Source of the DNA: Ginsengibacter hankyongi
GTDB lineage: Bacteria > Bacteroidota > Bacteroidia > Chitinophagales > Chitinophagaceae
DNA length: 64,000 nt
NCBI RefSeq assembly: GCF_008710285.1
Contig: NZ_VYQF01000015.1
Span: forward strand, 1-64,000
Reading direction: 5' to 3'
The position numbers and the translations under genes were made by a program. Below are positions 1 through 8,194 of this stretch, piece by piece; positions within the stretch are counted from its first letter, which is position 1, and each line of letters opens with the position of its first letter. Under the pieces are notes generated by a model. The model saw only the letters and a list, made by a program, of their open reading frames with translations, did no database searches and had not been told where the DNA came from.

Positions 1-78
1 AAGAAAAATGAAAATTATCCTGTAAACCTATTGCAGAATTTATCTTTTAACCTGTAAACTTTTTTTAGGACGAGTCAT
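1..78 (+). repeat. Dispersed 78-bp repeat, copy A
   Basis: This stretch is nearly identical (two differences noted by eye) to positions 45115-45192 in the same orientation. Both contain two CCTGTAAAC blocks followed by a T-run and then AGGACGAGTCAT. The similarity stops abruptly after the final CAT in both copies. It lies upstream of a small lipoprotein gene here. The left boundary is cut by the window edge, so the element may be longer. Confidence 0.85.
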
Positions 79-149
79 ATTATCTTAGAAAAATATGTTG
101 GACCTTTTAAATATCTCGCCTCATTCCTGCGCAATGAATGGGTTACTTT

Positions 150-187
150 TTAGGTATTCAGGTATTAAGAGGGTAATTAATACCTAA
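150..187 (+). promoter_or_regulatory. Inverted repeat in the leader of the small lipoprotein gene
   Basis: TTAGGTATT (150-158) and AATACCTAA (179-187) form a perfect 9-bp inverted repeat with a 20-base loop. The loop carries a second GGTATT. It ends 17 bases before the ATG at 205, and an A-rich run separates them. It could be an operator or a 5'UTR hairpin. Only the symmetry is seen; the function is inference. Confidence 0.4.
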
Positions 188-204
188 AAAATAAAAAAAA
201 TAAA

Positions 205-414
205 ATGAAAAAAGCATTATTAGCAATTTCAATTGTAACTATTTCTTTCGCAGCTTGTTCAAGTGGCAATGATAAAGATAAAACTAATGAAGTTACAACA
301 AGTGACACTTCAAACATAGTTACTAAAGACACTATGCAGGTTATTAAAGATTCTACCGTAAAAACAACTGTTACAGTAGATACTACTAAAGTAGATACTT
401 CAAAAAAGAAATAA
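205..414 (+). CDS. Small Ser/Thr/Lys-rich lipoprotein
   Basis: This is a 69-residue protein with a lipoprotein signal: a Lys-Lys start, a short hydrophobic stretch and the lipobox SFAAC, so Cys18 would be lipidated. The mature part is low-complexity, rich in Thr, Asp, Val and Lys, with a repeated D(T/S)T/VDT pattern and a KKK end. No enzymatic domain is visible. Such short lipoproteins are common in Bacteroidota and are probably tethered in the periplasm or outer membrane. It is monocistronic, has an inverted repeat in its leader and is followed by a hairpin terminator at 438-468. Function unknown. Confidence 0.8.
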   Translation: MKKALLAISIVTISFAACSSGNDKDKTNEVTTSDTSNIVTKDTMQVIKDSTVKTTVTVDTTKVDTSKKK

Positions 415-437
415 TAAGTTGACGGTAATCCAATTTG

Positions 438-468
438 AATAAGCGCCTCTTTTTTTGAGGCTCTTATT
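438..468 (+). terminator. Rho-independent terminator of the small lipoprotein gene
   Basis: AATAAG.GCCTC pairs with GAGGC.CTTATT around a T-rich loop. A further T-run follows at about 478-484. It lies 24 bases after the stop codon at 414. Confidence 0.7.
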
Positions 469-609
469 TAAAAGTCCTTTTTTTGGCGTGAGTGTTCGCG
501 CAGTGTCATTTAATTAAGGAGTCTTGAGTTTATTTTCATTCGCAGATGCCCATCAGCGGAGAAAAAGCCTATCCAGGTTTTTACATTCCGCATGCGGAAG
601 ATACTTAGA

Positions 610-633
610 TTTTCGCCCCGAAAGGGGCGAAAA
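610..633 (-). terminator. Palindromic terminator of the 645-2784 operon
   Basis: TTTTCGCCCC, a GAAA loop and GGGGCGAAAA form a perfect 10-bp stem with A/T tails on both sides. It sits 11 bases beyond the minus-strand stop at 645 and can act in both directions. No plus-strand gene is credible between 469 and 644. Confidence 0.8.
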
Positions 634-644
634 TAGTTTTTATA

Positions 645-1256
645 CTATAAACGGAACATTAAACCTGCTGAAGGATTTAATACAGTTTTATTATAATCCA
701 GGCCGTAGTTGAAATTACAGTTCAATGTGAGTGCTACAGCGCCTACATTAAAATTAAATCCAACTGTTGTTGAATTATATTTAAGCGAGGTAGCATTTAA
801 ATTAACTACGCCTGAAGAAGAAATAACCTGTTTATCAAAAATTTGCCGCCCTACACCGGTGCTTATACGGAAGATTTCTGAAATAAGAACTCCTCCTTCC
901 AACTGGTAAAAATTATTAGATGAGTTTTGATTGGTAGCTAATGTAATATAATTTTGGTCATCAAATATCTGGACCATCGTTTTAGCATTATTAATACCAA
1001 AACTCCCAAAACCACCTAACATTGTTCTCCGATCATTTTTATCACGTGCTATTGTTAATCCTAACATGCCGTTTAATTGCCCGTTAATACGGTCGTTATC
1101 AAATTTGCCGAAATTACGGTCGCCGGGACCATAATAATAATTCACTGCTGCTCCAATAGAACCGGCAATTCCACTACGACCATTATTGTTTTGTGCATTT
1201 ACGGAAAAAGCAGATACCGTAAATGCTAAAAAAGCTATTAAAGTTTTCATATCCAT
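645..1256 (-). CDS. Secreted beta-strand-rich protein, probable outer-membrane barrel
   Basis: A protein of 203 residues with a signal peptide ending SVNAQ. The alternative start two codons in (Met3, 1250) fits the signal peptide better. The mature part has Gly/Asn-rich turns and alternating polar/hydrophobic segments, and ends in an aromatic-rich strand finishing GLMFRL, as in outer-membrane barrels. No family was recognised. It is the last gene of a three-gene minus-strand operon, 20 bases behind the 1277-2197 gene, with a strong terminator just downstream. The barrel assignment is inference from composition. Confidence 0.75.
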   Translation of the reverse strand: MDMKTLIAFLAFTVSAFSVNAQNNNGRSGIAGSIGAAVNYYYGPGDRNFGKFDNDRINGQLNGMLGLTIARDKNDRRTMLGGFGSFGINNAKTMVQIFDDQNYITLATNQNSSNNFYQLEGGVLISEIFRISTGVGRQIFDKQVISSSGVVNLNATSLKYNSTTVGFNFNVGAVALTLNCNFNYGLDYNKTVLNPSAGLMFRL

Positions 1257-1276
1257 TTTTTTAAAGGTTAGAAAAA

Positions 1277-2197
1277 TTATTTTAAAGACACTGCCAAACC
1301 AAAATTTATAACAGATGTACCCACACCGGCATCTAAAAACAATTGAAGCAGATCACTTAAATAATATGCTGCACCTACTCTTGCTATTACCCCTAAGCCA
1401 ACTGAACTTGCCCCGGATTTTACAAGTAAAACCTGGCTGTTACTGTTAGTGAAACTTATAATGTTTTCTGAACGTATATGTGATGTGTTGATACCTAAAC
1501 CTGCAATAATATAAGGCCTCAACCTGGAGGAATCGTGCGTTACGCTATATTTTGCATAAACATACAATGCGAAAATGTTCTCCTTTAAAGTGATGTTGTT
1601 TTGAGTGCTGTCGTAAGTACTATACTCCTGTTTGGAAAATTTATTGGAAGCAAAATCTACTTGCAAACCTAAACGCACCTTGCTCTTAAAGTTTACATCA
1701 TAGCCAATATTTACAGCAGGAAAAGACCTTGAAGAAGAATAGTTTTTTGCACCATCTACCTTTGTAAAACTCCTGATAAATCCAACAGCTAAACGGAAAC
1801 TACCCTTTTCAAAAAGAGGGTTACGTTTATAGTCTATTTTAGGAGTAAGACCTGGCTCATTTATTAACGGGTAACCATTATCGAGTGGTGGGTTAAAATA
1901 TTCCTTTACCTGATTTCGGTAACTTATGGCATATACATCAGTGCGAAGCATGGTATAAATTGGTCCGTCAGGAATGTCGGTGCGTTGGTATGAAATAAGG
2001 TAAAGCCCTACTTCTTTTACAAGGCCATAAACTATCTCGCCGTTTGTTTTTATAATAACATCAAACCCCGCATTGTACTGAACAGGCTGAGGTGGAGTCA
2101 TAAATTTTTTTACTGTATCGGCCTGTCCATAAGTATTGCTAATTACAAATAATAAAATGAAAAATGTAAAGCGAGTAATTTTTAATCTTTTTTTCAT
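1277..2197 (-). CDS. Outer-membrane beta-barrel family protein
   Basis: A protein of 306 residues with an N-terminal signal peptide ending TYGQA. Residues about 40-110 resemble a small N-terminal domain with a DVIIKTNGEIVYG stretch of the kind that precedes barrels in Bacteroidota. Residues about 130-306 are amphipathic strands typical of an outer-membrane beta-barrel (for example FRLAVGFIRS, NIGYDVNFKS, RPYIIAGLGINTS), ending NFGLAVSLK. It is the middle gene of the operon, 26 bases behind the 2224 lipoprotein gene. The ligand or partner is unknown; the lipoprotein upstream is a plausible partner. Confidence 0.8.
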   Translation of the reverse strand: MKKRLKITRFTFFILLFVISNTYGQADTVKKFMTPPQPVQYNAGFDVIIKTNGEIVYGLVKEVGLYLISYQRTDIPDGPIYTMLRTDVYAISYRNQVKEYFNPPLDNGYPLINEPGLTPKIDYKRNPLFEKGSFRLAVGFIRSFTKVDGAKNYSSSRSFPAVNIGYDVNFKSKVRLGLQVDFASNKFSKQEYSTYDSTQNNITLKENIFALYVYAKYSVTHDSSRLRPYIIAGLGINTSHIRSENIISFTNSNSQVLLVKSGASSVGLGVIARVGAAYYLSDLLQLFLDAGVGTSVINFGLAVSLK

Positions 2198-2223
2198 AAA
2201 AATATAATATGGGTTGCCGTTAT

Positions 2224-2784
2224 TTAATAATGAATATCCGTGAGTGTGCCATTGATAATGTTTATTTTCTTTGTTGAATCCCGGGCATCACATAAAGTCA
2301 TTTGAAACACGCCCTTAATAAGCTGTTCCGTTATATCTTGCTTTTGTATTTGAAATGTGGCATTACTAATATTGAAATCGCAGAGGTTATAAGCTGATAA
2401 ATCGTTACTGTTTGTAAGATTAAACAACCTGACATCAGCCAATCCCCTTTCTGTTGAATATACAGGACTGTAAATACCAATTAAATGTGATACGTCTACA
2501 GCGTCAAAATTTATAATTAATTGTAAATGATTGCCTGTGTTATCTCTGCCCAAAGCCTGTAGCGTTAAGCGGTTATATAGTCTGCCAGGTTTGGTTGTGT
2601 CATTAGGATATACCACAACTTTTGATACATCTGCAAATGAATAACTATCCGATTTCCAGGAAGAGGTTGAATTAAAATCAAATTTTATTAAAGGATTTCG
2701 TATAACCTGAACGGTAGCTACATCTTGTGAGCAACTAAAAAAGAAAGCAGTAAAAATCAAGAAAAGTAAAATTGTTGTTTTCAT
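2224..2784 (-). CDS. Hypothetical lipoprotein, first gene of an envelope operon
   Basis: A protein of 186 residues with a signal sequence and the lipobox FFFSC (Cys18). The mature region looks like a beta-sandwich of about 165 residues with no recognisable catalytic motif. It is encoded first in a tight three-gene minus-strand cluster with two probable outer-membrane barrel genes. That suggests the lipoprotein and barrels act at the same membrane site, which is inference from position. No close family was recognised. Confidence 0.75.
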   Translation of the reverse strand: MKTTILLFLIFTAFFFSCSQDVATVQVIRNPLIKFDFNSTSSWKSDSYSFADVSKVVVYPNDTTKPGRLYNRLTLQALGRDNTGNHLQLIINFDAVDVSHLIGIYSPVYSTERGLADVRLFNLTNSNDLSAYNLCDFNISNATFQIQKQDITEQLIKGVFQMTLCDARDSTKKINIINGTLTDIHY

Positions 2785-2853
2785 TTTGTAAAAGGTTAGT
2801 TGTTATTGAAATTAATTTGGCATAACACGAACCCCTACTTTAATCGTGGAGAA

Positions 2854-2888
2854 AACTACCGCCAGGTGATGAAGACCTGGCAGTAGTT
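2854..2888 (-). terminator. Hairpin terminator behind the CsbD-like gene
   Basis: AACTAC.GCCAGGT pairs with ACCTGGC.GTAGTT. On the minus strand the hairpin is followed by TTTTC. It lies 19 bases past the stop at 2908. Confidence 0.7.
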
Positions 2889-2907
2889 CTTTACTGGAAA
2901 GGGACAG

Positions 2908-3099
2908 TTATAAATCCATGATTTTTTTCAGCTCTTCTTTGCTCTTACCCAATTTTATTTGAAGTTTTCCTAACATTTCGTCTTTCTTGCCTTCTTCATA
3001 CATCAGGTCGTTGTCAGTTAACGTTGCAAATTTTTGTTTGAGCTTTCCTTTCTGTTCATTCCAGTTTCCTTTTACTTTTAAATCTGTAGGGTTTGACAT
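2908..3099 (-). CDS. CsbD-like general stress protein
   Basis: A protein of 63 residues, highly charged and without a signal peptide. The stretch VKGNWNEQKGKLKQKFATLT matches the start of the CsbD family (K.NW.Q.KGK.K...G.LT.D), and the rest keeps the GK..E...K pattern. CsbD proteins are small cytosolic proteins induced under general stress; their molecular role is unknown. It is monocistronic with its own terminator. The histidine kinase, YtxH-like and DUF2383-like genes nearby support a stress-response setting. Confidence 0.85.
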   Translation of the reverse strand: MSNPTDLKVKGNWNEQKGKLKQKFATLTDNDLMYEEGKKDEMLGKLQIKLGKSKEELKKIMDL

Positions 3100-3428
3100 T
3101 TTATTTAGTTTTTATGGGTGATAAATAGCGAATCATTTTCCCTGGTAAGGTAGGTCAAATAGAAGCCAGCACATATGATGAGGGATATACAAACGTATGA
3201 TATTAGTCACTAAAGACAATTAGGTGAATTGATGTTTCAGCGGGGTTTTCATTTCCATCCTAAATAAGGCTAACGGTTACGGATAGCCGGAAATGAATTT
3301 TCGCGGCAGGAATTTAGTTATAGTGAGGGGTGTCATTAAAAACTATGATAGGAATCAGGACGATTAATCTTTTTTTAAGCGGATATTATGGTAGCTTATG
3401 ACATTATTTAACAATTAAAATTTACTGT
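3100..3428. other. Intergenic region, nothing firm
   Basis: An AT-rich spacer of 329 bases between the divergent CsbD-like gene and the candidate micro-operon at 3429. It must hold the promoter of the CsbD-like gene, but no clear -33/-7 pair could be assigned. Confidence 0.5.
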
Positions 3429-3521
3429 ATGTCAGAAAGAAGAATGTACCCGCCTCTCTATCTGGTGGTAATATTTTGCGCACTTGCAGTTGTAACTTTA
3501 ATATTTTTATTGTTGATATGA
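3429..3521 (+). CDS. 30-residue single-pass membrane peptide
   Basis: ATG at 3429 opens a 30-codon frame starting MSERRMYPPLY and continuing as one uninterrupted hydrophobic helix of about 20 residues to the end. The charge pattern (E, R, R then hydrophobic) fits an N-in membrane peptide. Its stop overlaps the start of the next ORF as ATGA (3518-3521), a usual sign of translational coupling. It is too short for standard gene finding. Coding status is inference from the ideal membrane segment and the overlap. Confidence 0.5.
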   Translation: MSERRMYPPLYLVVIFCALAVVTLIFLLLI

Positions 3522-3691
3522 AGACTTTATATGCCCGCGATGATTTATTAATAGGTGCAATAAAGCGAACGAGAGTTACAAAGCAAATGGACGAGACATT
3601 AATGGATTGTCACGAAAGAGAGCTTATTTTGCTCTGTACAAATGCAAGGCCGGTAATTAGCGACCAACTATTATTTTTTATACAACATTAA
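3518..3691 (+). CDS. 57-residue hypothetical protein coupled to the membrane peptide
   Basis: Starting at the ATG of the ATGA overlap, the frame codes for 57 residues beginning MKTLYARDD. The protein is soluble-looking, with basic and acidic residues spread along it and two cysteines (MDCHERE, LLCTNAR). No family was recognised. An upstream in-frame start at 3476 would lie inside the 30-residue ORF and is less likely. It lies 67 bases before the convergent kinase stop at 3759. Coding status is moderate to low. Confidence 0.4.
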   Translation: MKTLYARDDLLIGAIKRTRVTKQMDETLMDCHERELILLCTNARPVISDQLLFFIQH

Positions 3692-3758
3692 GAAACTACC
3701 GGTTCATTTAAGTCACGACACACTAAACCAAGGGGAAGGAGAGATTTTAATATTTCAT

Positions 3759-6410
3759 TTACTGAAATATGACAGATACGGTACATCCATTACCCGGTGA
3801 AGAGCGAATGCTGACTTCACCATTATAAATCTCTGCCCGGTGCTGAATATTTTTTAGCCCTATGCCGTTTCGGTTGGCGTTTGTATCAAAGCCTTTACCA
3901 TTATCTTCTATAGCAAGGCTAATGCGGCCATTTTCATATTTTAAATCGATGGCTATCTCCGTAGCCTCAGCATGTTTTAGTATATTATTTAATTGCTCCT
4001 GGATTATGCGATAGATCACTAATTTTAGCCCATCGTCTGAAACTGGTTCACAGTAAGAATCATGGGCAAATCTTATTTTTATTTCCCCCACGCGTAAAAT
4101 ATCCGTTACGAGGTCCTTGATGGAAACGATGAGGTCCATCTCCTTGGCTTTCGAGGGGCCTACCAGTGCTTTTGTTAACTTCCTTATCTCTTCTATAGCG
4201 GTTAACACATACTCCTGGCTGTTAATTATAAATGGCTTGTATCCCTCGGCAAGGTGTAGTGAATGGCCGAGAAATAGATTGGCTGTTGCCAATAGCTGGT
4301 TTACATTATCGTGCAATTCTGCTCCTATTTCCCGCCTTTCCTTTTCCTGGCCACTTATAGCGGCCTTCGCTATTTCTTTTTGGTTATTTATTTTTTCGTC
4401 AAGCAATTGCTTTTCCAGTACGATCCGTTCGGTAATATCTGTCACCATTGCCAGGGCTCCCTTATACCTATTGTCCTCGTTAAACAGTGGATTGGCAGAA
4501 AGAGTCGTCCAGATCTCTTTGCCTGACTTGGCTATATATTTAAAGTTTTTTTGGCCCGACTGCCCTTCTTGTTTTTCTACCATCATTGTGGCTGCAAGCT
4601 CCTTACCATCTTCGTCCATAAAATCGTAGATCTCCCTTCCCATCATTTCTTCTTCACTGTATTCTAATATTTCGCATAATTTTTTATTTACAAAAGTTGT
4701 AATGTTATTTTCATCGATCAGCCATATCCCTTCCTGTGCAGTTTCTACTATCTGTCTATATCGCTTTGCACTTTCCTCTATTTTTTTACGGGATAGCACC
4801 TGTTCAGTTACATCTATAGCAAAGAAAAATATACCGTCAATTTTATTTTCAATATCCCGATGAGCCTGGTAAATAAAGTTCAGGTAAGTATCAACCAGCT
4901 GCCCATCTCCGTGAAAATCAAATTTCACCAGCATTTCACTTGCTGAAAAAGTTTCTCCTGTATTATAAACGCCATCCAATAACTCAAAGATCCCCTGGGA
5001 TTCCAGTTCCGGCAATACTTCTTTTACGGTTTTACCAATGATATCCTTCTTATCAATTAACTGCAAATAAAGCGGGTTAGCCAATTCATATACGTAGGTA
5101 GGCCCTTTGATTACTCCCATGCAGGATGGAGCCTGTGCGTACAGATCAAGAAAGCGTTGTCGTTCAAGTTCAACAGCTTTTTCAAGAACTTTTTTCTCTG
5201 TAACATCTTTGGCTATGCAATAAGTGACTTTATCATTGTCATCCCAGGCTGCTGACCATAGCAGTGGCACGATGCTACCATTTTTATGAATGTACCGGTT
5301 TTCAAATATCGTAACTGATTGTCCATTTCTTATTTTTACATCCTCTTTTAACGTGATTTCTACATCTTCTTTCAGTACGAGGTCAATAAAAGAGGTGTTG
5401 GTTAATTCATCGGGCTTATAGCCCAAAATGCGTTCTGCTGCAGAACTAACTGTAACAAATCTTCCTTCTTCATTTACAGAACAAATCATATCCAAAGAAG
5501 AGTCCAATATCTTATTCAGGCCATTCACTGCCTGCTGCAAAGCGCAAGATGTGGCAATAAGATTTTTTTCAGCGTTCCGGCTTTCAGACAGATCCCGTAT
5601 CACCATGGAAGTTCTGTTTTCTCCGCTGGCGTTTACAAATATAACAGAGGTAATCTCCCCGGGAAAAGTTGTTCCATCTTTGCGTATGCACGTAACTTCT
5701 CCCTTTGCCCAGCCATTGCGGGCACGTTCGGCTATAAGGGGTTGTAACCTTGGGTCCGAAAGATCTACAAGGCCCAATCTGCCGGCACGGCAAATTTCCT
5801 CTTCAGTCATTTGAAAAATTTCAGAGGCAGCCGGGTTAGCGGCGAGGATATTACCGTCAGTTACTGTAAGCAGCAAGGCATCCTGAATATTTTCATAAAA
5901 TGTCCTAAACTTTGCTTCGCTTTCCCGCAAAGCATATCCAGCCTCTTTTTGGGAAGTGATATTTTGGCTACTGCCAACTAAAGAGATGGGTTTCCCACTT
6001 ACATCCCATTGAAAAACTGCATTTAACTTAATATAATGTAAGGATCCATCGTCCCAGGTAATTCTGTATTCAAAGGCTAAATCAGCCCGATCATTTAATG
6101 CCTTCTTATACTCTTCGGCGACCCGTTTTTTATCATCAGGATGAACATAGTCCCATAAGATCTCGTAATTGCCGGAATAGCCGGGAACAGTTTTCCCAAA
6201 ATGAGACATGAGGACATCGTCAGCTATTAGCCTCTTTTGCTCAAACACATATTCCCATATTCCAATACTTGCGGCTCTCGTAGCAAGCAAAACCCTCGAT
6301 AAATGGGCTGACGTTTCGTTAGATGTTGCATCATTTTTAAAATCTGTGGAACTATATTGCGACGACATATCTCTGCCCGGTGTTTCAACATTATAATATT
6401 TCTTTCTCAT
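3759..6410 (-). CDS. Cytoplasmic five-PAS sensor histidine kinase (HisKA_3 type)
   Basis: About 883 residues from the Met at 6410. The frame stays open to 6482, but those 24 extra residues look unlike a domain and the PAS region begins later. There is no signal peptide or membrane helix. Five PAS/PAC units follow in order (about 60-175, 190-305, 315-435, 445-565 and 580-695 in the longer frame). Next come a HisKA_3 dimerisation helix with phospho-acceptor motif GAELHDNVNQLL and an HATPase_c domain with N box QEQLNNILKHAEA, DNGKGFD and GIGLKNI. This is the NarX/DesK-like kinase class, which normally pairs with a LuxR-type regulator; none is adjacent. The stacked PAS domains suggest sensing of redox, light or small molecules in the cytoplasm. 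Confidence 0.92.
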   Translation of the reverse strand: MRKKYYNVETPGRDMSSQYSSTDFKNDATSNETSAHLSRVLLATRAASIGIWEYVFEQKRLIADDVLMSHFGKTVPGYSGNYEILWDYVHPDDKKRVAEEYKKALNDRADLAFEYRITWDDGSLHYIKLNAVFQWDVSGKPISLVGSSQNITSQKEAGYALRESEAKFRTFYENIQDALLLTVTDGNILAANPAASEIFQMTEEEICRAGRLGLVDLSDPRLQPLIAERARNGWAKGEVTCIRKDGTTFPGEITSVIFVNASGENRTSMVIRDLSESRNAEKNLIATSCALQQAVNGLNKILDSSLDMICSVNEEGRFVTVSSAAERILGYKPDELTNTSFIDLVLKEDVEITLKEDVKIRNGQSVTIFENRYIHKNGSIVPLLWSAAWDDNDKVTYCIAKDVTEKKVLEKAVELERQRFLDLYAQAPSCMGVIKGPTYVYELANPLYLQLIDKKDIIGKTVKEVLPELESQGIFELLDGVYNTGETFSASEMLVKFDFHGDGQLVDTYLNFIYQAHRDIENKIDGIFFFAIDVTEQVLSRKKIEESAKRYRQIVETAQEGIWLIDENNITTFVNKKLCEILEYSEEEMMGREIYDFMDEDGKELAATMMVEKQEGQSGQKNFKYIAKSGKEIWTTLSANPLFNEDNRYKGALAMVTDITERIVLEKQLLDEKINNQKEIAKAAISGQEKERREIGAELHDNVNQLLATANLFLGHSLHLAEGYKPFIINSQEYVLTAIEEIRKLTKALVGPSKAKEMDLIVSIKDLVTDILRVGEIKIRFAHDSYCEPVSDDGLKLVIYRIIQEQLNNILKHAEATEIAIDLKYENGRISLAIEDNGKGFDTNANRNGIGLKNIQHRAEIYNGEVSIRSSPGNGCTVSVIFQ

Positions 6411-6874
6411 ATTAAAATTATGTTTATGAAAACAAAGTCGGTTAGCGTGGTTGCTGTACAAATTATCCAGGCCTGGCAACATTTTACTATTTCCATGCCA
6501 ACATGCGATAATGTAATCTCATTAGATGATGAAAAACGGTTAATATTTATTCGGGCAGGTCTGTAGTTTTTTGGCCACGGATGGTTTTACCCTTGGTAAT
6601 GTTGGGCGGAATACCAACATACGTTTTAATAGAAGGATAATATTTGTATTAATTGGCGATTACATTCACTTAATGCTTATCAGCTACCTCGGAATTTGCA
6701 TCCTTGCCGGAAGAATATAAATGGTCTGGTGAGCATTTATTTCAACAAAGGAGTGGGATATCATAAATCACCCTTTTTAAAAATCAGAGCTAAGTGCCCG
6801 GTAATAGTTTTTGGCACGATTTTACACGCTGTTTGCAAAGGTTGACCTTTTATTTAATTTTAAAACATAACATC
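6411..6874. other. Intergenic region between divergent kinase and YtxH-like genes
   Basis: Spacer of about 460 bases. Small frames are present, but none has a credible protein. It should carry both divergent promoters; no clear consensus or palindrome was found. Confidence 0.5.
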
Positions 6875-7075
6875 ATGATCAGAACATTAAAAGTCTTTGT
6901 CGCAGGAGTTGTATTCGGGGTTTTGTTTGCTCCTAATAAGGGCACCAAGACAAGAAGAAAGCTTGCAAAGGTATTTTCTAACTGTAAAGAAGATGCTAAG
7001 GATTACCTGGTGGACACAGCCAACAACGTTGAATCAAAGATGGAAGCCGCCAAAGAAGCTATTAACAAAATCTAA
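6875..7075 (+). CDS. YtxH-like small membrane-anchored stress protein
   Basis: From the ATG at 6875 the product is 66 residues: a short hydrophobic N-terminus (FVAGVVFGVLFAP) followed by NKGTKTRRKLAK and a charged amphipathic helix ending MEAAKEAINKI. This is the YtxH pattern, G...G.L.AP..G...R. The longer frame from 6794 adds 27 residues with no homologous look and would hide the membrane segment, so 6875 is preferred. YtxH proteins are general-stress membrane proteins of unknown mechanism. Confidence 0.8.
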   Translation: MIRTLKVFVAGVVFGVLFAPNKGTKTRRKLAKVFSNCKEDAKDYLVDTANNVESKMEAAKEAINKI

Positions 7076-7166
7076 CCCCGTCTATACAGGGACGAACAAT
7101 TTGAAAGGCGGTGGAATCGTGTGCCGGAGTGGATGGGATAAAATTTATAAGAAGTAAAAAAGAATG

Positions 7167-7205
7167 GGGCTGTTCAACTAACCTGCATGGTTAACCGAAC
7201 AGCCC
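7167..7205 (-). terminator. Long hairpin terminator between convergent stress genes
   Basis: GGGCTGTTC pairs with GAACAGCCC, and an inner TAACC/GGTTA pair extends the stem. On the minus strand it is followed by ATTCTTTTTT, so it best serves the 7275-7736 gene. It may also stop transcription arriving from the YtxH-like gene. Confidence 0.75.
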
Positions 7206-7274
7206 TTCTCCATCAATCGTAGGTATTTTTCATGGGTGCGGTGTTACCGCCGTTACTTATAACGTAGTAACATG

Positions 7275-7736
7275 TTAGCTATTTTCTTCCTGCATTGCAA
7301 GTGCCTTTATTTCGTCATGCGATTCCCGGATCGTTTTCAGTTGCTTTTCTATCATTTCTCTCAGGTAGGCAGGCAGGTGCTCAGCTTTTAATGCTGTTTC
7401 ATAAGCTTTTCGGGCCGCATCTTCACCAGCATGGCAGTTTTCTAACACTGCGTGCCGGCTGTGCCCGGTAAATACCGCCTTTAAATCCATCCACGCACGG
7501 TAAATTTTGCCGCTTGCTGTAGTGCCTTTATCCACGTTTTTACCCATCACCTGTACTTCTTCGGCAAGTGCCATCTTTGCCCTGTGGCTTTGAGCAATCA
7601 TTGTTGCAAATAAAACTTTAAGATCTTCATCTTCGTTGTCTAATTCTTTAATAGCACGCTCGTACCCGGTGATACGGTCATTATTTATTTGAACAAGGTC
7701 CTGGAGAATTTCAATTGTTTCCTTTGTTGTTTCCAT
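7275..7736 (-). CDS. PA2169/DUF2383-type four-helix-bundle protein
   Basis: A protein of 153 residues, all-helical and soluble. The opening (TIEILQDLVQINNDRITGYERAI) and the central HRAKMALAEEV and LENCHAGEDAARKAYETAL segments match the DUF2383 ferritin-like family. These proteins form four-helix bundles and are often found beside CsbD and YtxH-like genes. It carries the Glu/His positions (ENCHAGED) of the ferritin-like fold, but metal binding is not proven. Convergent with the YtxH-like gene. Confidence 0.85.
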   Translation of the reverse strand: METTKETIEILQDLVQINNDRITGYERAIKELDNEDEDLKVLFATMIAQSHRAKMALAEEVQVMGKNVDKGTTASGKIYRAWMDLKAVFTGHSRHAVLENCHAGEDAARKAYETALKAEHLPAYLREMIEKQLKTIRESHDEIKALAMQEENS

Positions 7737-8194
7737 ATGTTTTTTTAGCTAAACGTATAAAATTTCATGCCAAAACTAAAAAGTCTGGATAAATAAAAAG
7801 CTGCAACCAGCAAGGCAGGGGAGGGCAATATGTTTGCATAGCTGGCTCAATTTTCTTTTTTTTGTCTTCAGCCGTTTATATAACGTGGAAGTGTGTACGT
7901 AAATATGAGGTCATTTTTTTTGTAAAGGTTCATGGGTTAATTTGGATATAACGATGCAGCCTATGCGCTTTTAAAGCAGTAAGGGAGGTGGACTGAATCT
8001 TTTTATTCCGGGAATTGCTATAGGAGTATTTATTACCATTTTCAAATCCATGCCCCGGCGTTGAAACTCTTGCGTATATGCAAGAATGTTATGATTAATT
8101 TTCCTTTTCCATTGGTTGAACCATACAAATAAAAAAGGTCCCGGATGGGACTATTCCGGAACCTTTTTGTAAGAAGATAACTATTAAAAAAAAA
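7737..8194. other. Intergenic region
   Basis: 458 bases upstream of the minus-strand DUF2383-like gene and downstream of the minus-strand lipoprotein gene. Apart from the terminator at 8132-8167 nothing is recognisable. Confidence 0.5.
8132..8167 (-). terminator. Terminator of the DUF5602-like lipoprotein gene
   Basis: AAAAAGGT.CCGGA pairs with TCCGG.ACCTTTTT with one mismatch. Both arms give U-tracts, so it is potentially bidirectional. It lies 27 bases beyond the stop at 8195. Confidence 0.8.

Noticed and set aside
524-712. 62-codon plus-strand ORF
   Set aside because: It crosses the palindromic terminator at 610-633 and overlaps the end of a better minus-strand gene.
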